Below, piece after piece: positions 22,490-34,312 of a stretch of 64,000 nt of DNA. The DNA is from Thermothielavioides terrestris NRRL 8126. Its lineage: Eukaryota; Ascomycota; Sordariomycetes; Sordariales; Chaetomiaceae. Positions within the stretch are counted from its first letter, which is position 1. Each line of letters begins with the position of its first letter. Made by a program: the position numbers and the translations under genes. The notes beneath the pieces are model-generated. The model was not told the DNA's origin, made no database searches, and saw only the letters and a list, made by a program, of their open reading frames with translations. The DNA is taken from NCBI RefSeq assembly GCF_000226115.1, contig NC_016462.1, positions 806,001-870,000 on the forward strand, in the 5' to 3' direction.

Positions 22490-25400
22490 GCGGAGACCGC
22501 AGACTTGTCTCGCGGCGTGCGGCACGGAGATGGCGGCCGTGACACCTGTCGCTGGCTGTCTTCCGTGCGTCGCGCGTCGGTTTCCGTCGTCGGATGTCCG
22601 TCGGCTGCCCTCCGCGGTTTTCTACTCTCTCCTGTTCTGTATTTTCGGTTTCTGCGCTGTTCATCATCAATCAATACCCCCTGCGTTTATCCCATCGGGC
22701 CTGTCTTTTCTGTATTGCACGACAGGCGCCTGTGTACCACCACCCTTTCCCCCCTTCTTTTTATTAGTAGTATTATGGCTTTCATGCCGGGTATCATGGG
22801 GTTCAATATGTCGGTTCTGCATTGTATCCAATCGCGGTCGGGCTGGGTCGGGTTGGGTTGGTGATGGTGTCCTCCAACGGTTTCGGCATGGGATGGCGAT
22901 GGCGGCCGTCGGTTGGGAGGTTGTTTTTTTTCGTGAGGCGGAGAGACAGAGAAATAATCACCGCCGGGCCATCCAGATCGCTTCCGCAGCATCAAACCAT
23001 CCCATCCATCCGGCTCCCGCTCCAGGCGGAAGACAACCGGCGCGCCGGTCTCCCTCGCTGTTGGTCGAAAAATCGGCCTCGCCCTCGCCTTTGCAGGGAG
23101 GGAGCCAAAGGCAAATGGACCGCAATCCCCCTTTTTTTGCCACGGCTTCGTGGGACAACATCACCACAACCACCGCCACCGTTAGTCACTGTCAGTCACC
23201 ACCACCACCTCCACCACCACCATCAACCGCTGCGACGCATTCGTCCGGAATGATGCGAACTCAGTTATCTGTCGAGTTCGGAATGTGATCGACAGTTCCG
23301 ATCTCGGCTGCCGTCGTCGTCATCGTCGTCGTCGCAAGACACATCGGCCGGGGAAGAAGGGGGTGGTGGTGATATTCTGTATCCCTTTCTTCTCTTCCTT
23401 CCTTCTTCCCCTGCTTTCCTTTTCCCTTTTTCTCTTTTGATTCATATTTTCCCTTTCCCCATCTCCTCCCCCTCACTTTTCGACTTAACTTTGTCGCTGG
23501 CGTTGGGTGAGTCGTTGGGGGGCCGGGTGTTGCATGATTAATGTCTCTTGTGACGGCTGGCTGAAGTATCGATATCACGACGTTCCGACTTGAACGGCCG
23601 TCTTTTTTTCCTTTCTCTGTGTTTACATTTGCTGCCGCTGTCGTTATTGTTGTCCATTCAAGGTTGGGTAAGTAGGTTTTGGGCATCGGGGACCTGGAGG
23701 GGTGGGGGGATTGTTGATAGGGTACTTGCATGGGTGTGAAATTGGACTGTGAATGGGAACTTGGGGGTGGGGTTGGCTTTGGTATGGGTGATAGGGGGGT
23801 TTTGTATGTGGAATGTGTAATGACGGACGGATAGGTACTCAGTTGCACAGACAGACGAGGGGTAGTGTAAAGGGAAAATTGGGAGGCAACAGGAGGGGGG
23901 AGTAAAAAAAAGAAAAATCAGGGAATGGGCGGGAGGGCGGCCTGTTGGATTGAGAGGAATGCAATGGGAGGTTCTGTGCTTTCTCCCTTTTTTGCCTTCA
24001 GGGATGTCGCCTGCTGTTTCTGTTCGGAATGGTGGCTGAGGAGCTGATCAGCTTATGCGAATCTCCCAAGTGGATTTTGGTTGTTGCGTCACGCCGCGCA
24101 TCTCATTGCTCGCAGAGTCGGCCCTGGAAGAAGTTGTCGTTGGGGGGCGTGTTCCTTCTCCTGCAGTCGGGCTCGGTGTGACGATGGATAGGGGGCGGGC
24201 GTGAGGGGAGGAGGGCTCCCTCGTGTACTTGTAGTTGGTTTTGGCGCTTCTCTTTTGGTCGCGCAGACGTCTTTAGCTCGTTCATTCATCTTTTTTTTTT
24301 TTTTTTTTTTTTTTTTCCTCGCCCGCGGAAGCGTCCACTGCAGGAATCGTGCGTAGCTCGTGAGTTGTCGTGAGATAGGAAGAAGGTGGAGGAATGAAAC
24401 CCGGAAGAACTTGGATCGAGTCAGGCTGTGTTCATGGTGGCTTGCTGCCCGTGTTGCCCAACCGAACGGGATTGGGGGCCCCCAAGACCCGACGCTCGCT
24501 TGCTTGCTTGCTGCTGTTGAACGGCGTCTCGTGGAGTCTCTGTGGTCGGTCCTCCTCGACTACTTCTTGTCCCGTCCGTCTGCCACGTGTTGCTCTCGGG
24601 ACGGAGCGGTTGCCGGACTGGGTTGGACATGCAGGAGAGGGAGGAGGTGATGAGGTTGGGAAGTGTGGGGAAGGAAGTCGACGAAGGGAAAGTAGACGAA
24701 GGGAAAAAGGAAGGAGAGGGAGATTGCATCCTCTCCGGGCTGTTATGTACGCACACGGAACATGCTGGTAAAGTGCTGGGGTGGCCGCCAACGACGTTTT
24801 TCAAGCCTGTGGAGGGTTGGCTGTTGGCATGTGGAAGGTGAGAGAGGTGGGAGTCGCTCTCGCGTGTGTAAGTCAGTCAGCCCAGGCTCGGAAAGTTGCA
24901 CTCGCACGTATGCCGTACGCGCATGCACGGCCTTCCCTTTAGCCGACGCGGCCCAGTGAAGCAGATGCACTCGGAAAAGGCAGCATTGCACAGAGGGAAA
25001 TGAGACGTGATGCTCAGCCGGCTGGTTGGCTGGATCCTGTGGATGGTGATGCACCGGGACCAAATGATACGGACGAAGGGCTCGGTTCTCGGTTCCACGT
25101 TCCAGGCTGCGCACCGGGCCTAGGAAGACTTGATATAACTGCCGTGAGTTGCTCCGCAGCGTGTACGGAGAGTGAGTCGAGTCGGGCTGCGCCGTAACTA
25201 TTTCGTCGCAGCACAACGCACTCAGGCGGCGGGTTTCGGCCACGCCGTAGGCACAGCCCTTGCCGCCGCTCGCTGCCCGTCCTTCTGTCCTCCAAGCTGA
25301 CGGCACGGCGGCTGCGAGGCTGCGCTGGCCACGGGAGCGGGAGCGGGAGCGTTTTTGGGGCCAATGGACGGGGCATAAACCGTGTAATCCGGCTCAATGA

Positions 25401-26572
25401 CAGCTGCAGATGCAGACGCTGATGCAACGGTAGATCAGGTAGCTCGCTTGCGCCGTCTTCTGGAAGAATTCTGCCGCGCGCCTTCCCTGGGCCAGGCCAA
25501 TCTTGGGTAAGTGAGCGGGTGCAGAGATGCGATGCGAGTCTGTGGCGTTGCGGTTCGACCGGGTGCCGCTGCACTTGCACCCAAGGGGGCAAAGAAGGAG
25601 ATGAGGAGGAGGAGGGGGAGGGGGAAGGGGAGGGAAGAGAGGAGAACGAGCGAGGAAGCGCGCCTCGGTCAATGCCATAACTCAGTTATGCTAACTAGTA
25701 GCTTTGGAACGAATTTCAAGCCCTCCACCACTCTTCCACAGCTGCGCATTGGGTGCTTCTTCAACAGACACTTGACTACCTGAGTTAACGCGGGCCTCGG
25801 CTCGGTCAACGAGAACAGCAGGCGCCAACCCGCCGGTTTGGGCCGGCCACAGGCGATTAGCTCGGCCTCCCGGCGTGTGATTGGCGGGACGGCGCCGTGA
25901 TGTCGCAAGCGCTGATGATCCCGACAGCGGGGCAAACATGCCTCGCCCTCTGCTGGCCTTGAATTTTTGCGCGCCGCCCCGCCAGGCCAGCGGCCCAGAC
26001 GGCAGTGGGTGCCCGGAGCGGGAGCCATCGGCAGTGCGCCGTCGGCTAGGGCAGCGGGAGTCGAGCATATCTCGCCGGTGAAGTCTGCGTATCTTACTTA
26101 ACCACCTAACGTAATGTAACTATTTTGTATGCCCGCACTGTAACTACCTGAGTCGCAAACACCATGTAACGTTCCTTCTCCCGGTCTTGATCGATTAAAC
26201 TTTGACTTTCACGAAATCACCACTTGATCAATGGGTGAATTCATGTACGCAGCCGTCAAAATTTACATTACCCGCCCGTAAATGATGTGCCGGGTGCTTT
26301 GTCCTGAGGTCGGACGCCAGGGACCAACCCCGGTCCCTGAGACTGCGGCCGAGCGTTGACGCTCGGTGCCTGGAACCCCGACTGGCTAGTTCCCTCCGCC
26401 GGAGTCTCGGCGCCCAAGCAAACAAAGTGCGGCAAACTGCGGCCGATTGCAACACCTACCGTTGTCACAGGACAACGCTCAATCGCAACGACAACGACCA
26501 CAAAAATTGCGCTGCCTGGCTGCCGGATCACTCAACGCTGACCTTCCCGACCGTGTGCGACGACAAACAAGG
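22490..26572. other. gene-free stretch with long 3' flank and poly-T tract
   Basis: No gene recognised; open frames here are short, conflict between strands and lack motifs. The first 1.8 kb after the C2H2 stop is CT- and GT-rich, like a long 3' UTR. The stretch 25.2-26.5 kb may contain regulatory sequence for the EF-hand gene, but no defined site was seen. Confidence 0.5.
24291..24316 (+). repeat. 26-base poly-T tract
   Basis: Uninterrupted T run flanked by TTCATTCATC and CCTCGCCCGC. It could be the tail of a minus-strand retroposed copy or a simple homopolymer; no flanking duplication was seen. Confidence 0.9.
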
Positions 26573-27324
26573 ATGCGCCTGTTTGGTGTCGCCGTCCTCG
26601 CGGGGATAGCTGGGGGCGCGCTCGCCCACGGAGACCACGGCAGCGGGTCGCAAAAGCCGGTGGTGGACGAGAACGCCAGCTGGATGGAGAAGCACATGGC
26701 CGGTATGCAGCAAGACTTCGCTCTGGGCTGCGATTCTGGGCCGCTTGCTGACCCCCATCCGCAGAGGAGCACCATGCGAGCGGCTTTGACGCGGCCTCGT
26801 TCTTCGCACTGCACGACTTCGACGCCGACGGCTTCTGGGAGGCGGAGGAGATCCTGCGGACGTACGGACTCATGGACGAGTCGAACAAGCACGTCACCGA
26901 TGAGCGCAAGGCCGAGATCGTGCGCGACATCCTAAGCCTGCTCGACAGCGACCACGACGGGCGCGTCAACCGCGACGAGTTTGTGCACTTCATCGAGGTC
27001 GAGGCTAAGACCCTGCCGGACATGGGCACCGGGCCCGGACACCACGGCGACGACGAGTACGAATACGAGATTCACCACTGGGAGAAGTGAGTGTCTGCAC
27101 GCGCATACGGCCTGCCTGGACATGTAACGTGATGGCGCGGCCGACTGACTAACGGGCAAAGATACCACGACGAAAACACCAAGCTCGAAGACCTCACGCA
27201 CCCCGAGGACATTGAGCACTTCAAGAAGCACGAGGAGATGGAGGCCGAGCAGGAGCGAATAGAGCAGCTCAACCGGCAGAGCATCGTCGAGGCCAATATC
27301 CCGGCCAAGTTCCGGCGCGACTAG
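26573..27324 (+). CDS. secretory-pathway EF-hand protein, Ssp120/nucleobindin-like
   Basis: Probable luminal Ca2+-binding protein of the ER/Golgi; yeast Ssp120 is the nearest named relative I recognise. Exons 26573-26702, 26765-27086 and 27162-27324 give 204 residues; the last intron has a CTGACTAACG branch region. Residues 1-19 are a signal peptide (MRLFGVAVLAGIAGGALAHG). Two EF hands follow: the loop starting DFDADGFWEAEE and the loop starting DSDHDGRVNRDE, both with Asp/Asn and Glu ligands at expected positions. The C-terminal 50 residues are charged and helical (EDIEHFKKHEEMEAEQERIE), as in nucleobindins. No HDEL-type tail is present, so retention would need a partner. Convergent with the next gene: the stop codons are only 96 bases apart. 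Confidence 0.9.
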
Positions 27325-27420
27325 GCAGCGCGGCGCGATTTTCTCATCCGCAGACGACAAATACTTAATGGTAATAACGATCATGGCATGTCACGGCATG
27401 TACGGCAACGACAGCGAGCA

Positions 27421-29073
27421 CTATTCCGCAGCATTAGACCTTGTAATACAGACATCAAAGACGCAGTGCCACACGCCCGGCGCGTACGTCTTGACCAGTT
27501 CGACATGTTCTACCGTGGCCGTGCTCCCATTGCCGTCCTGCTGCTTCCACCGGTCAAACAGCCCCTGAACGTCCGCCTTCCTCCGTTCAATGTCTGCGGC
27601 TCCGACATTCTCATGCAGGTGCAGCCACCCCACCCCCTCCCCTGCCCCGGCACAGCTGCCGCCACCGCCAGTCTGGATCTCCCACGCATCCCTCCACACG
27701 CCCTCGCTGCTGGGCAGGAACCCGCAATTGACATGCACCACCTCCAATCGCACCCCCGCCGCCCTCGCCCGCCGTATCCTCCCGGCCGCGAGCCGGTTGT
27801 CCTCCAGAAACACCACGATCTGCGGCGCCTCGCCATCCTCCTCCTCCCCCAACAGCGCCACCAGATCCAGATCCCCATCCCCATCCCCATCCCAACTCCA
27901 GTCCGTACCAACGTTGCTGCTGGCCCCTTGCGCTTCGCCCTTGCCCTCGCCTTCAATCCCCCGCGCCGTCATCGTCGTCGTCTTCGGCGACGGCGGAGGG
28001 GCCCGCACAATCCGCACGGAGAAGCCGTTCGCCTCGGCGCCGCGCCGCAGGCCCTCGACGCTCCACGGGTTCAGCTCCCAGCACAGCACGCGCAGGCCGA
28101 GCCGCGCGTACGAGAAGGCGAAGTAGCCGATGCCGGCGTAGAGGTCGACCGCCCATTTGCTGCGGCTGCCCACCCCTGTCCTCGTCCCTGTCCCTGCAGT
28201 AGCAGTAGCAGAAGCAGAATCAGGAGCACCGCCAGACGCAAACCCAAGGATCCGCGCCTTCTCCTTGACGTTGCCCCGGCTGAACATGGTGTGCCGCGGC
28301 GCCCAGACCTGGCGCAGCCCGTTCTGCGTCGTCGACACCCACAGCGCCGCGGCGAAGTCGGCGGGCAAGGGCGGCGGGTTTGCGTCTGCGCGGCTGCTAC
28401 GCAGCGGCGGCGGCGGCGGCGGCGGCGGCGGGCCGAAGCAGCCGTGCAGCGGGCGGAGGTGGGTGGGTGAGCGGAGGATGTTTTCCTCTGCGTTCGCTTG
28501 CGCTTCGTCCTCTCTGCGGCTGGCTCTCGTCGCTGCTGCTGTTGTTGCTGCTGCTGCTGCTTGCTGGTGGTGGCTGGGTTGCCGTTTTTCTGGTTGTGGC
28601 GGTCGTTGTTGTTGTTGTGCTGGGTTCGGTGGCGAGGGTGGCGAAGGCGCCGCCGTGCGCAGCGGGATGCGTTCGTTTATGGCGAGGTGGGTGAGCGGCG
28701 GCTTCGGGGCGGCCGGGGAGAGCTGGCGCAGGATGGCGGCCCAGAGAGCGGACGACTGGGCAGGCGTGAGGGAATCCAGCAGGGCGGGCCACGGCGCGGC
28801 CGCGAAGCTGCCGCTCGGGAGCAGCACCATGGGCTCGTAGACGACCCAGCGCTTGGGGGCGCGGTCGCGGAGGAGCTGCTTGATTCCGTCGGTGCCAATG
28901 GCCTCATTGGCCTCGTTGGCCTCGTTGGGTTGATTTATATCATTGGCGCAAATGGCGCTGATGACTGGCTCACGAGCGAGGAGGGAGGAGAGCAGCGCGG
29001 GCGGGAGTGAGTCGAGCCACGAGCTGACGGCCGCCGAGATCGGGTTTTGTTTCTGCTTCGGCGGGCGCGGCAT
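27421..29073 (-). CDS. TRM12: tRNA wybutosine-synthesizing protein 2 (TYW2/TRM12 family)
   Basis: Transfers the aminocarboxypropyl group of S-adenosylmethionine in wybutosine synthesis at position 37 of tRNA-Phe (family knowledge). Intronless; 550 residues from ATG 29073. Motifs: RQVWAPRHTMFSRGN then KEKARI, the SAM-binding segment VDLYAGIGYFAFSYARLG, LCWELNPWSVEGLRRGAEANG, EDNRLAA, VHVNCGFLPSS, and LHLHENV near the C terminus. Low-complexity insertions rich in Pro, Ala, Gln and Gly separate the conserved blocks, so it is longer than yeast Trm12. An in-frame ATG at 29235 would add 54 residues; I prefer 29073 because the N-terminal segment from MPRPPKQKQ onward looks family-like while the upstream residues do not. 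A TC/AG-rich coding repeat encodes SWDGDGDGDLD. Confidence 0.88.
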   Translation of the reverse strand: MPRPPKQKQNPISAAVSSWLDSLPPALLSSLLAREPVISAICANDINQPNEANEANEAIGTDGIKQLLRDRAPKRWVVYEPMVLLPSGSFAAAPWPALLDSLTPAQSSALWAAILRQLSPAAPKPPLTHLAINERIPLRTAAPSPPSPPNPAQQQQRPPQPEKRQPSHHQQAAAAATTAAATRASRREDEAQANAEENILRSPTHLRPLHGCFGPPPPPPPPPLRSSRADANPPPLPADFAAALWVSTTQNGLRQVWAPRHTMFSRGNVKEKARILGFASGGAPDSASATATAGTGTRTGVGSRSKWAVDLYAGIGYFAFSYARLGLRVLCWELNPWSVEGLRRGAEANGFSVRIVRAPPPSPKTTTMTARGIEGEGKGEAQGASSNVGTDWSWDGDGDGDLDLVALLGEEEDGEAPQIVVFLEDNRLAAGRIRRARAAGVRLEVVHVNCGFLPSSEGVWRDAWEIQTGGGGSCAGAGEGVGWLHLHENVGAADIERRKADVQGLFDRWKQQDGNGSTATVEHVELVKTYAPGVWHCVFDVCITRSNAAE

Positions 29074-29235
29074 CTCGGTGGAGGCTCTTGTCACGGGACA
29101 ATGCCGTACGGAACCCGGAGGATGCTGGGCGACGGCGGTAAACACCGGAGGAAGCCGGCCCGTGTCAAAACTTGCCCCGCCGATCGGGAAATGCGGGGCC
29201 GTCCGGGGCAGCGGGACAGGTGCCGCTGCAATCAA

Positions 29236-30137
29236 GTGGATTGGATAAGCACCTGTGGCCCACGTGAAGAAATCTTCCGTTCACTAACTGAGCAGCCTGG
29301 AGCTGGCGCCGGCTCCCCAGCGTGCATGACATCATCCCTGCAAGCGCTAGTGCCGGGATTCAATCCGGGCCGGGATGGAAAGGCCCGATTCCAATGGGCC
29401 CAATGCGACTTCAGTTGTGATCGTACCACAGTATGTGGTGCAAGTCGTGGAGTGTACCCCAACCTCCGCACTCGCTTCCGGAGATGCCTCCATCTTCTCT
29501 GGTGCCTGCCCGTGTCCGTTCATGTCCATCTCACAATACCTTCACTGGCCTGCATGGGAGTAGATGAAAGGGAGAGAGGATCAAGAACCTTCTTACCCGC
29601 CGGCCACCTTGCGAGATTCACCTCGCGCAACAGATCTGCATCTGCTCCTCGTCTGCGCTCCGCTTTTAGCCCATCAGATGCCCATCAGATTTTTTTTTTT
29701 TCCAACTTTCTTGGGAGTCCCGGCAGAACTCCCCGCACATCCGCAACCCCAATGGGGTGGCCTGGCCCACACAGGAGCGGGAACGGCGATGTTGATTAGT
29801 GGAGTGTACGGATTACACTACACGGTACCATGATGCTCCGCTGCGGTGGAAGGAGCAAACGACCCCTGTGCCTGGCCACAAGGAGGATTGCCCATGTCAC
29901 AATGGATGGGGCTTCCCCGCGGCACACATCCACCGGGACCACCGCCCATCCGGATACCCGCGGGTTTTGTTAAGTCCAGTCCAGACATACCGCGGTACTG
30001 TAGTGTAGTATTTATGCATACCACGGCCGCGCCGGGCTCTTCCGCTGCCCTTTGCTCTGATCTTGGTGTCTCTGCCTCCCCAAACCACGCTCCCAGGTTA
30101 GCACGGCGGCAGCTGCTCCGCCACCGTTACCACTACC
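29236..30137. other. intergenic, divergent promoter region
   Basis: Lies between the divergent TYW2-like and MFS genes. It carries TAGTGTA/TACACTA motifs near 29800-29822 and 30000, the few seen outside the gene-poor ends. No small gene seen. Confidence 0.5.
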
Positions 30138-31953
30138 ATGGACGCGATAGAGAAAGCAGAGGTCCGGCGGGATGAGGGGACGGCCTTGAGGACGGCAGCG
30201 GCAACGGCACCAGGGACGACGACAACCATGACCATGGACCCGGCCCGCCGTGCCCAGGTCGAGAAGAGCCTGAAGCGCAAGCTCGACGCGCGCTGCTCCC
30301 TCTTCATCCTCCTCTACATCATGAACTACCTCGACCGCAACAACATCGCCTCGGCCCGCCTTAAGGGCCTGCAGAGCGACCTCAACCTGACGTACAACCA
30401 ATACGCCACCTGCCTCAGCATCCTGTACGTCGGCTACATCCTGATGCAGGTGCCCTCCAACATGATCATCAACCGCGTGTCGCGCCCGTCCATCTACATC
30501 GGTTGCTCCATGATGCTCTGGGGCCTGGTGTCGACCCTCTCGGGCGTCGTCACCGGCTTCGGCGGCATGGTCGCCATCCGCTTCTTCCTCGGCTTCGTCG
30601 AGGCCGCCTTCCTGCCCGGCGCCCTGCTCATCCTGTCCAAGTGGTACACGCGCCGCGAGCTGACCACCCGGAACGCGCTCCTGTTCTGCGGCAACCTCAT
30701 CTCCAACGCCTTCTCGGCCCTGGTCGGCGCCGGCGTGCTGTCCAACATGCAGGGCGTCCTGGGCCACGCCGCCTGGCGCTGGCTGTTCTTCAGTAAGCTT
30801 TTGACTAGCATGTTGGTGATGAAATTGGCAGTCTCTTCCATGATCGGCTAACCACCACAACTCTCGCGCTTCTTCAGTCGAGGGCGCGGCGACCATGTTC
30901 ATTGCCATCCTGGCCGCCTTCATCCTGCCCGACCTGCCCCACAACTCGCGCGGTTTCACCGAGGAGGAGCGCTACGTCGCGCAGCTGCGCATGACCGAGG
31001 ACGTCGGCCTGGAGGACAGCGACGAGCCCAGCCAGACCCTCTTTACCGGCCTGATCATGACTCTCAAGGACGCCAAGGTGTACCTGATGATGCTCACGCT
31101 TACCGCATACGTCGTCGGGCTGTCGTTCAACGCGTTTTTCGTAAGGACTCTCTCTCCTTTCCTGGCCTTCGTCGCCCGCTGGCTCTTCGCTGACCGACCC
31201 AGCCTACGCTCACCGGCACCCTGGGCTTCGACTACGTGCCCACGCTGCTCATGAGCGCGCCGCCATGGGTGTTGGCCTGCTTGATCTCGCTGGCCAACGC
31301 GTGGCACTCGGACCGCACCCAAGACAAGGTTTGTCACCGATTGGTCCTTTTCTCCTCCGCCTGGCCTGCTGCCGAGACGAAACTGACCCCCCTGTCTCAT
31401 AGTTCTGGCACATCACCGGCCCGGTCGTGCTTGGCCTCGTCGGCTTCATCATCAGCATGTCGACGCTCAACGTCGCCGCCCGCTACGTCGCCCTGTTTCT
31501 CCAAGCCGGCAGCTACGCAGGGTACGTTCCCTACCTATCCTCCCTACATCCCCCCAAAATAAACAGATCATTCAGACCTAACCGCATCGCGCACCCCCCT
31601 GCAGCTTCATCGTCTTCTACTCGTGGATCTCGTCCTCGTTCCCGCGCCCGCCGGCCAAGCGCGCCGTCGCCATCGCCATGATCAACGCCTTCAGCCAGCT
31701 CGGCAACGTGGCCGGCTCCTACGTCTGGAACCTGTCCGACAACGGCTACCGCCAGAGCTACGGCGTCGTCACCGCCATGTTCGGCGTCACCATCCTCGGC
31801 TGCCTCGCCTTCCGCCTCGTGCTCGTGCGCGCGAACCGCCGCCTCGAGGAAGCGGCGGCCGCCGGCGGGGAGGGCGCGGAGCGGGTGGCTGGTGCTGAGC
31901 GGGATGAATATCAGCCTGAGGTGATGAATAAGGGGTTCAGGTATTTGGTGTAG
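30138..31953 (+). CDS. MFS transporter, anion:cation symporter (Dal5-like) family
   Basis: Plasma-membrane proton-coupled uptake carrier of the fungal ACS family, whose members move allantoate, vitamins or other organic anions; the substrate cannot be read from sequence. Exons 30138-30792, 30878-31140, 31203-31328, 31403-31521 and 31605-31953 join in frame to 503 residues, with CTAACC or CTGACC branch sites in several introns. The N-terminal half has YIMNYLDRNNIASARLKGLQ in TM1, the TM2 stretch SILYVGYILMQVPSNMIINR, and RFFLGFVEAAFLPGALLILS with KWYTRRELTTRNA, all hallmarks of the family. The central loop follows residue 240 (LPDLPHNSRGFTEEER). TM7-TM12 lie in exons 2-5. The C-terminal tail is short and ends GFRYLV. 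Upstream ATGs at about 30229 and 30235 are possible alternative starts. Confidence 0.92.
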
Positions 31954-32240
31954 TTAGGGTTAGTTTTAGAACTGGGTTGTGGGCTGCTAGCAGCGTGAAG
32001 TTAAACTGGAATGATGAAGCTTTCGTTCTTTTGAGTGCCATATCGCAGGTGTTTGGATCACGCACACAGTAATTATGCTGAGGTAGGGCGGTGGCGTCTC
32101 TTCATGGGGTGGTGCTCGAAGTTCGAATCTCTTGTTTTGGTTGGTTTGGGGGAGCAAGCGACTTGACCGCGACTCCGTGCGTGGATCGGCGAAGCGACCA
32201 GTCCCTCATTAAGGGTACTTTGGCTCCAGCCATCCAAGCA
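31954..32240. other. intergenic, MFS 3' flank to tRNA
   Basis: No gene seen. Contains a GTTCGAATC box near 32117 that is not part of a foldable tRNA. Confidence 0.5.
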
Positions 32241-32335
32241 GCCCGGTTAGCTCAGCTGGTTAGAGCGTCGTACTAATACCGGTCCCACCCGTATATGGTA
32301 TGCGAAGGTCAACAGTTCAATCCTGTTACTGGGCA
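32241..32335 (+). tRNA. tRNA-Ile(AAT) with a 21-base intron
   Basis: Acceptor stem GCCCGGT pairs with ACTGGGC, with A as discriminator at 32335. The D arm contains TAGCTCAGCTGGTTAGAGC, which also serves as the A box. Anticodon stem TCGTA pairs with TGCGA (one G-U), and the loop is CTAATA plus A after splicing; anticodon AAT at 32275-32277. The intron 32279-32299 sits at the canonical 37/38 position. The T arm AACAG-TTCAATC-CTGTT is the B box. The body matches the eukaryotic tRNA-Ile pattern GCGAAGGTC after the anticodon stem. Confidence 0.95.
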
Positions 32336-32824
32336 ACCCACTTCACTTTTGCCACGGCATGCTTTTTGGGTTTCCTGTCCAAAAATTTTCCCACCAGCCA
32401 GTGCGCCACGGTCTACTGTCAAAAATCGGTTCGTAAATGAGCCGTGAGTCGAAACTGCAGTTCGAGTTGGGTATGCGTTGACTTCCCCTAGGTCAGTCCC
32501 AGCTGCAAAGTTGGCCCCTCTATTCGGGACAGACCAACATCGATCGGCCTGGTCCGTCCCAAGGGGATGGGATGGGCGGACTCCGGCGTCGGCCGCGGCG
32601 TGCGGCACCTTCGATGCGGTGTCCTGGACTGCATTCTTCGCTCTGTTTTAGGTAGCATGTGTTTATGACCGTGGCGGTTAGCACTCTTGACATGTTGGTT
32701 GTTGGCCAATAATACGGATACTCCTGATTCGCATTAGCTTCCCTGCGTGGAAGACAACCCCCTAATGCCAACAGTTCATCAGCGTTGATGCTGCTGGACG
32801 ACGAGCTGTACCTCCCCCATCCCG
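32336..32824. other. intergenic stretch after tRNA
   Basis: I see no gene; short frames on the minus strand lack motifs. Contains the presumed Pol III terminator region (TTTT near 32346) and the 3' flank of the DUF2470 gene. Confidence 0.5.
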
Positions 32825-33682
32825 TCACTGGCCCTTCCTGGTTTGCTCCCTCCGCAGCCTCGCGACCAACAAATCAAACCTTTTAAACGCCATCACCCCC
32901 TCGAAGAACACGCTCCCGACCCACAGCCACCACACGCCGCTGCCCCTCCGCACGCCGTGCGCCCGCAACCGGCTCCGCTCCAACCACCACGTCTCCGTCA
33001 GGTGAATCCCCAGCACGGGCACGAAGATAGCCCGCACCAGCCACCGGAACCCGGCCGCGCCGCCGGGGAAGAACCGCACTACCTCCCGCGCCAGCACCCC
33101 GCCGTCCGCGAAATACCCCGCCTGCACGAGCGCGAAGCACGCAAAGTAGAACACGACGCCGCCGAACACGGCCACGTCATACGGCACGCGCGGCGGCACG
33201 TACGACGTGACTCGCACCGCCGTCCCTCTCTGTTCCCCTGCCACGCCGCCACCGTCTGCTGTGGTGCCGGCAGCAGAATCACCACCCCCCACAACCAGAC
33301 CATGAGGTGACGAGGAGGAGGCGGAAGAGGGGGAACCGCCACCCGCCGCCGCCCGCGCCACGCGCGTCATCTCCACCAGCCGCGCGCGCCTCTCCGCCCA
33401 GCTGGCCAGCGGCGGATCGAACGCGACGACGTGGCTGGTGCCGCCGGCGCGCGGCGGCATGGTCAGCGTGAAGGAGGTGAGCGAGATGTCGGTCATCAGC
33501 GGGTCGGTGTCGGTGTCGCTGGCTTCGTCGCCGGGTTTTGTTTGGTTGTCGTAGGGAAAAGGAGAAGGAACGGGCGGCACGGCGGGGAAGTAGGCCAGTA
33601 TGGCGCGCATGTCGGCGCGGTGGTCCTTGTTCATGTGCGCCATCGTGCGGGCTTTTTCGGCGGGGGGGATGCGGTCTGGCAT
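32825..33682 (-). CDS. DUF2470-domain integral membrane protein
   Basis: Intronless, 285 residues from ATG 33682; an in-frame ATG at 33706 would add eight Lys/Arg-rich residues. The N-terminal third is a DUF2470 module (AHMNKDHRADMRAILAYF, then DPLMTDISLTSFTLTMP), a fold shared with pyridoxamine-oxidase-like and haem-handling proteins. A Ser/Gly-rich linker follows (about residues 120-160). The C-terminal part has three hydrophobic segments: VAVFGGVVFYFACFALVQAG, WLVRAIFVPVLGIHLTETWW and VWWLWVGSVFFEGVMAF. The function of this common fungal two-part protein is unknown. It is likely in an internal membrane. Confidence 0.85.
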   Translation of the reverse strand: MPDRIPPAEKARTMAHMNKDHRADMRAILAYFPAVPPVPSPFPYDNQTKPGDEASDTDTDPLMTDISLTSFTLTMPPRAGGTSHVVAFDPPLASWAERRARLVEMTRVARAAAGGGSPSSASSSSPHGLVVGGGDSAAGTTADGGGVAGEQRGTAVRVTSYVPPRVPYDVAVFGGVVFYFACFALVQAGYFADGGVLAREVVRFFPGGAAGFRWLVRAIFVPVLGIHLTETWWLERSRLRAHGVRRGSGVWWLWVGSVFFEGVMAFKRFDLLVARLRREQTRKGQ

Positions 33683-34312
33683 TTTTCTTTTCTTTTCCTT
33701 TCTCAAGTTATTCTTTCTTTTGGGTATGCTAGTACGTTGTGTTTTGTTACGACAGGGGGTAAGTTAATGGTTGTTTGAAGATGGAGCGCTGAATGCCAAT
33801 TTCGCTGGCAAAGAATGGCTGGGCTTGTTTATCTTCGTGTAACACAGCGCAAGGTGAGATGCGGTAAGAGGACCGCTCAGCCGAGGTCGAAATTGACTTG
33901 CCAAGACGGCGGCCAGCAGGGGTTGTTGCAGCATCGGGTGTGGGGACCTCCGGGACCCAAGGCCGGCGTTCGCATCGGACCGCTCCGTTTCCATGCGCCG
34001 CCTCGGGGAATTCCCATGTGCCAGACGCAACAGCTTGCGGACCATTTACGGCTGCTTATTGGATAAACCAGGAGAGCGGCCGAGTGTCTCAGCGCGAAGC
34101 GGACAGGGGCCTGTTCATGAACCAGATTGGTGTACATGCTTGCCCCCGTTGAGATTACATGCAGATATCGAGCGAGGATGTGGGTATAAGTTTACATCAT
34201 TTAGTCAGATCCTTTTGGGTCCCTATCCCCGAACCTTCCAATACAGACGCCACATAGTTACCTGACCTTATAGACCCCTCGGCCAACTCCGCTCCTGCGC
34301 AACGCCGGCGCA
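33683..34312. other. intergenic, upstream of DUF2470 gene and 3' flank of Zn2Cys6 gene
   Basis: No gene seen. A pyrimidine/purine-rich tract (TTTTCTTTTCTTTTCCTTTC, 33685-33704) directly precedes the DUF2470 start on the minus strand, typical of fungal promoters. Confidence 0.5.

Noticed and set aside
32110..32135. GTTCGAATC box upstream of the tRNA-Ile
   Set aside because: No foldable tRNA around it; chance B-box-like match.
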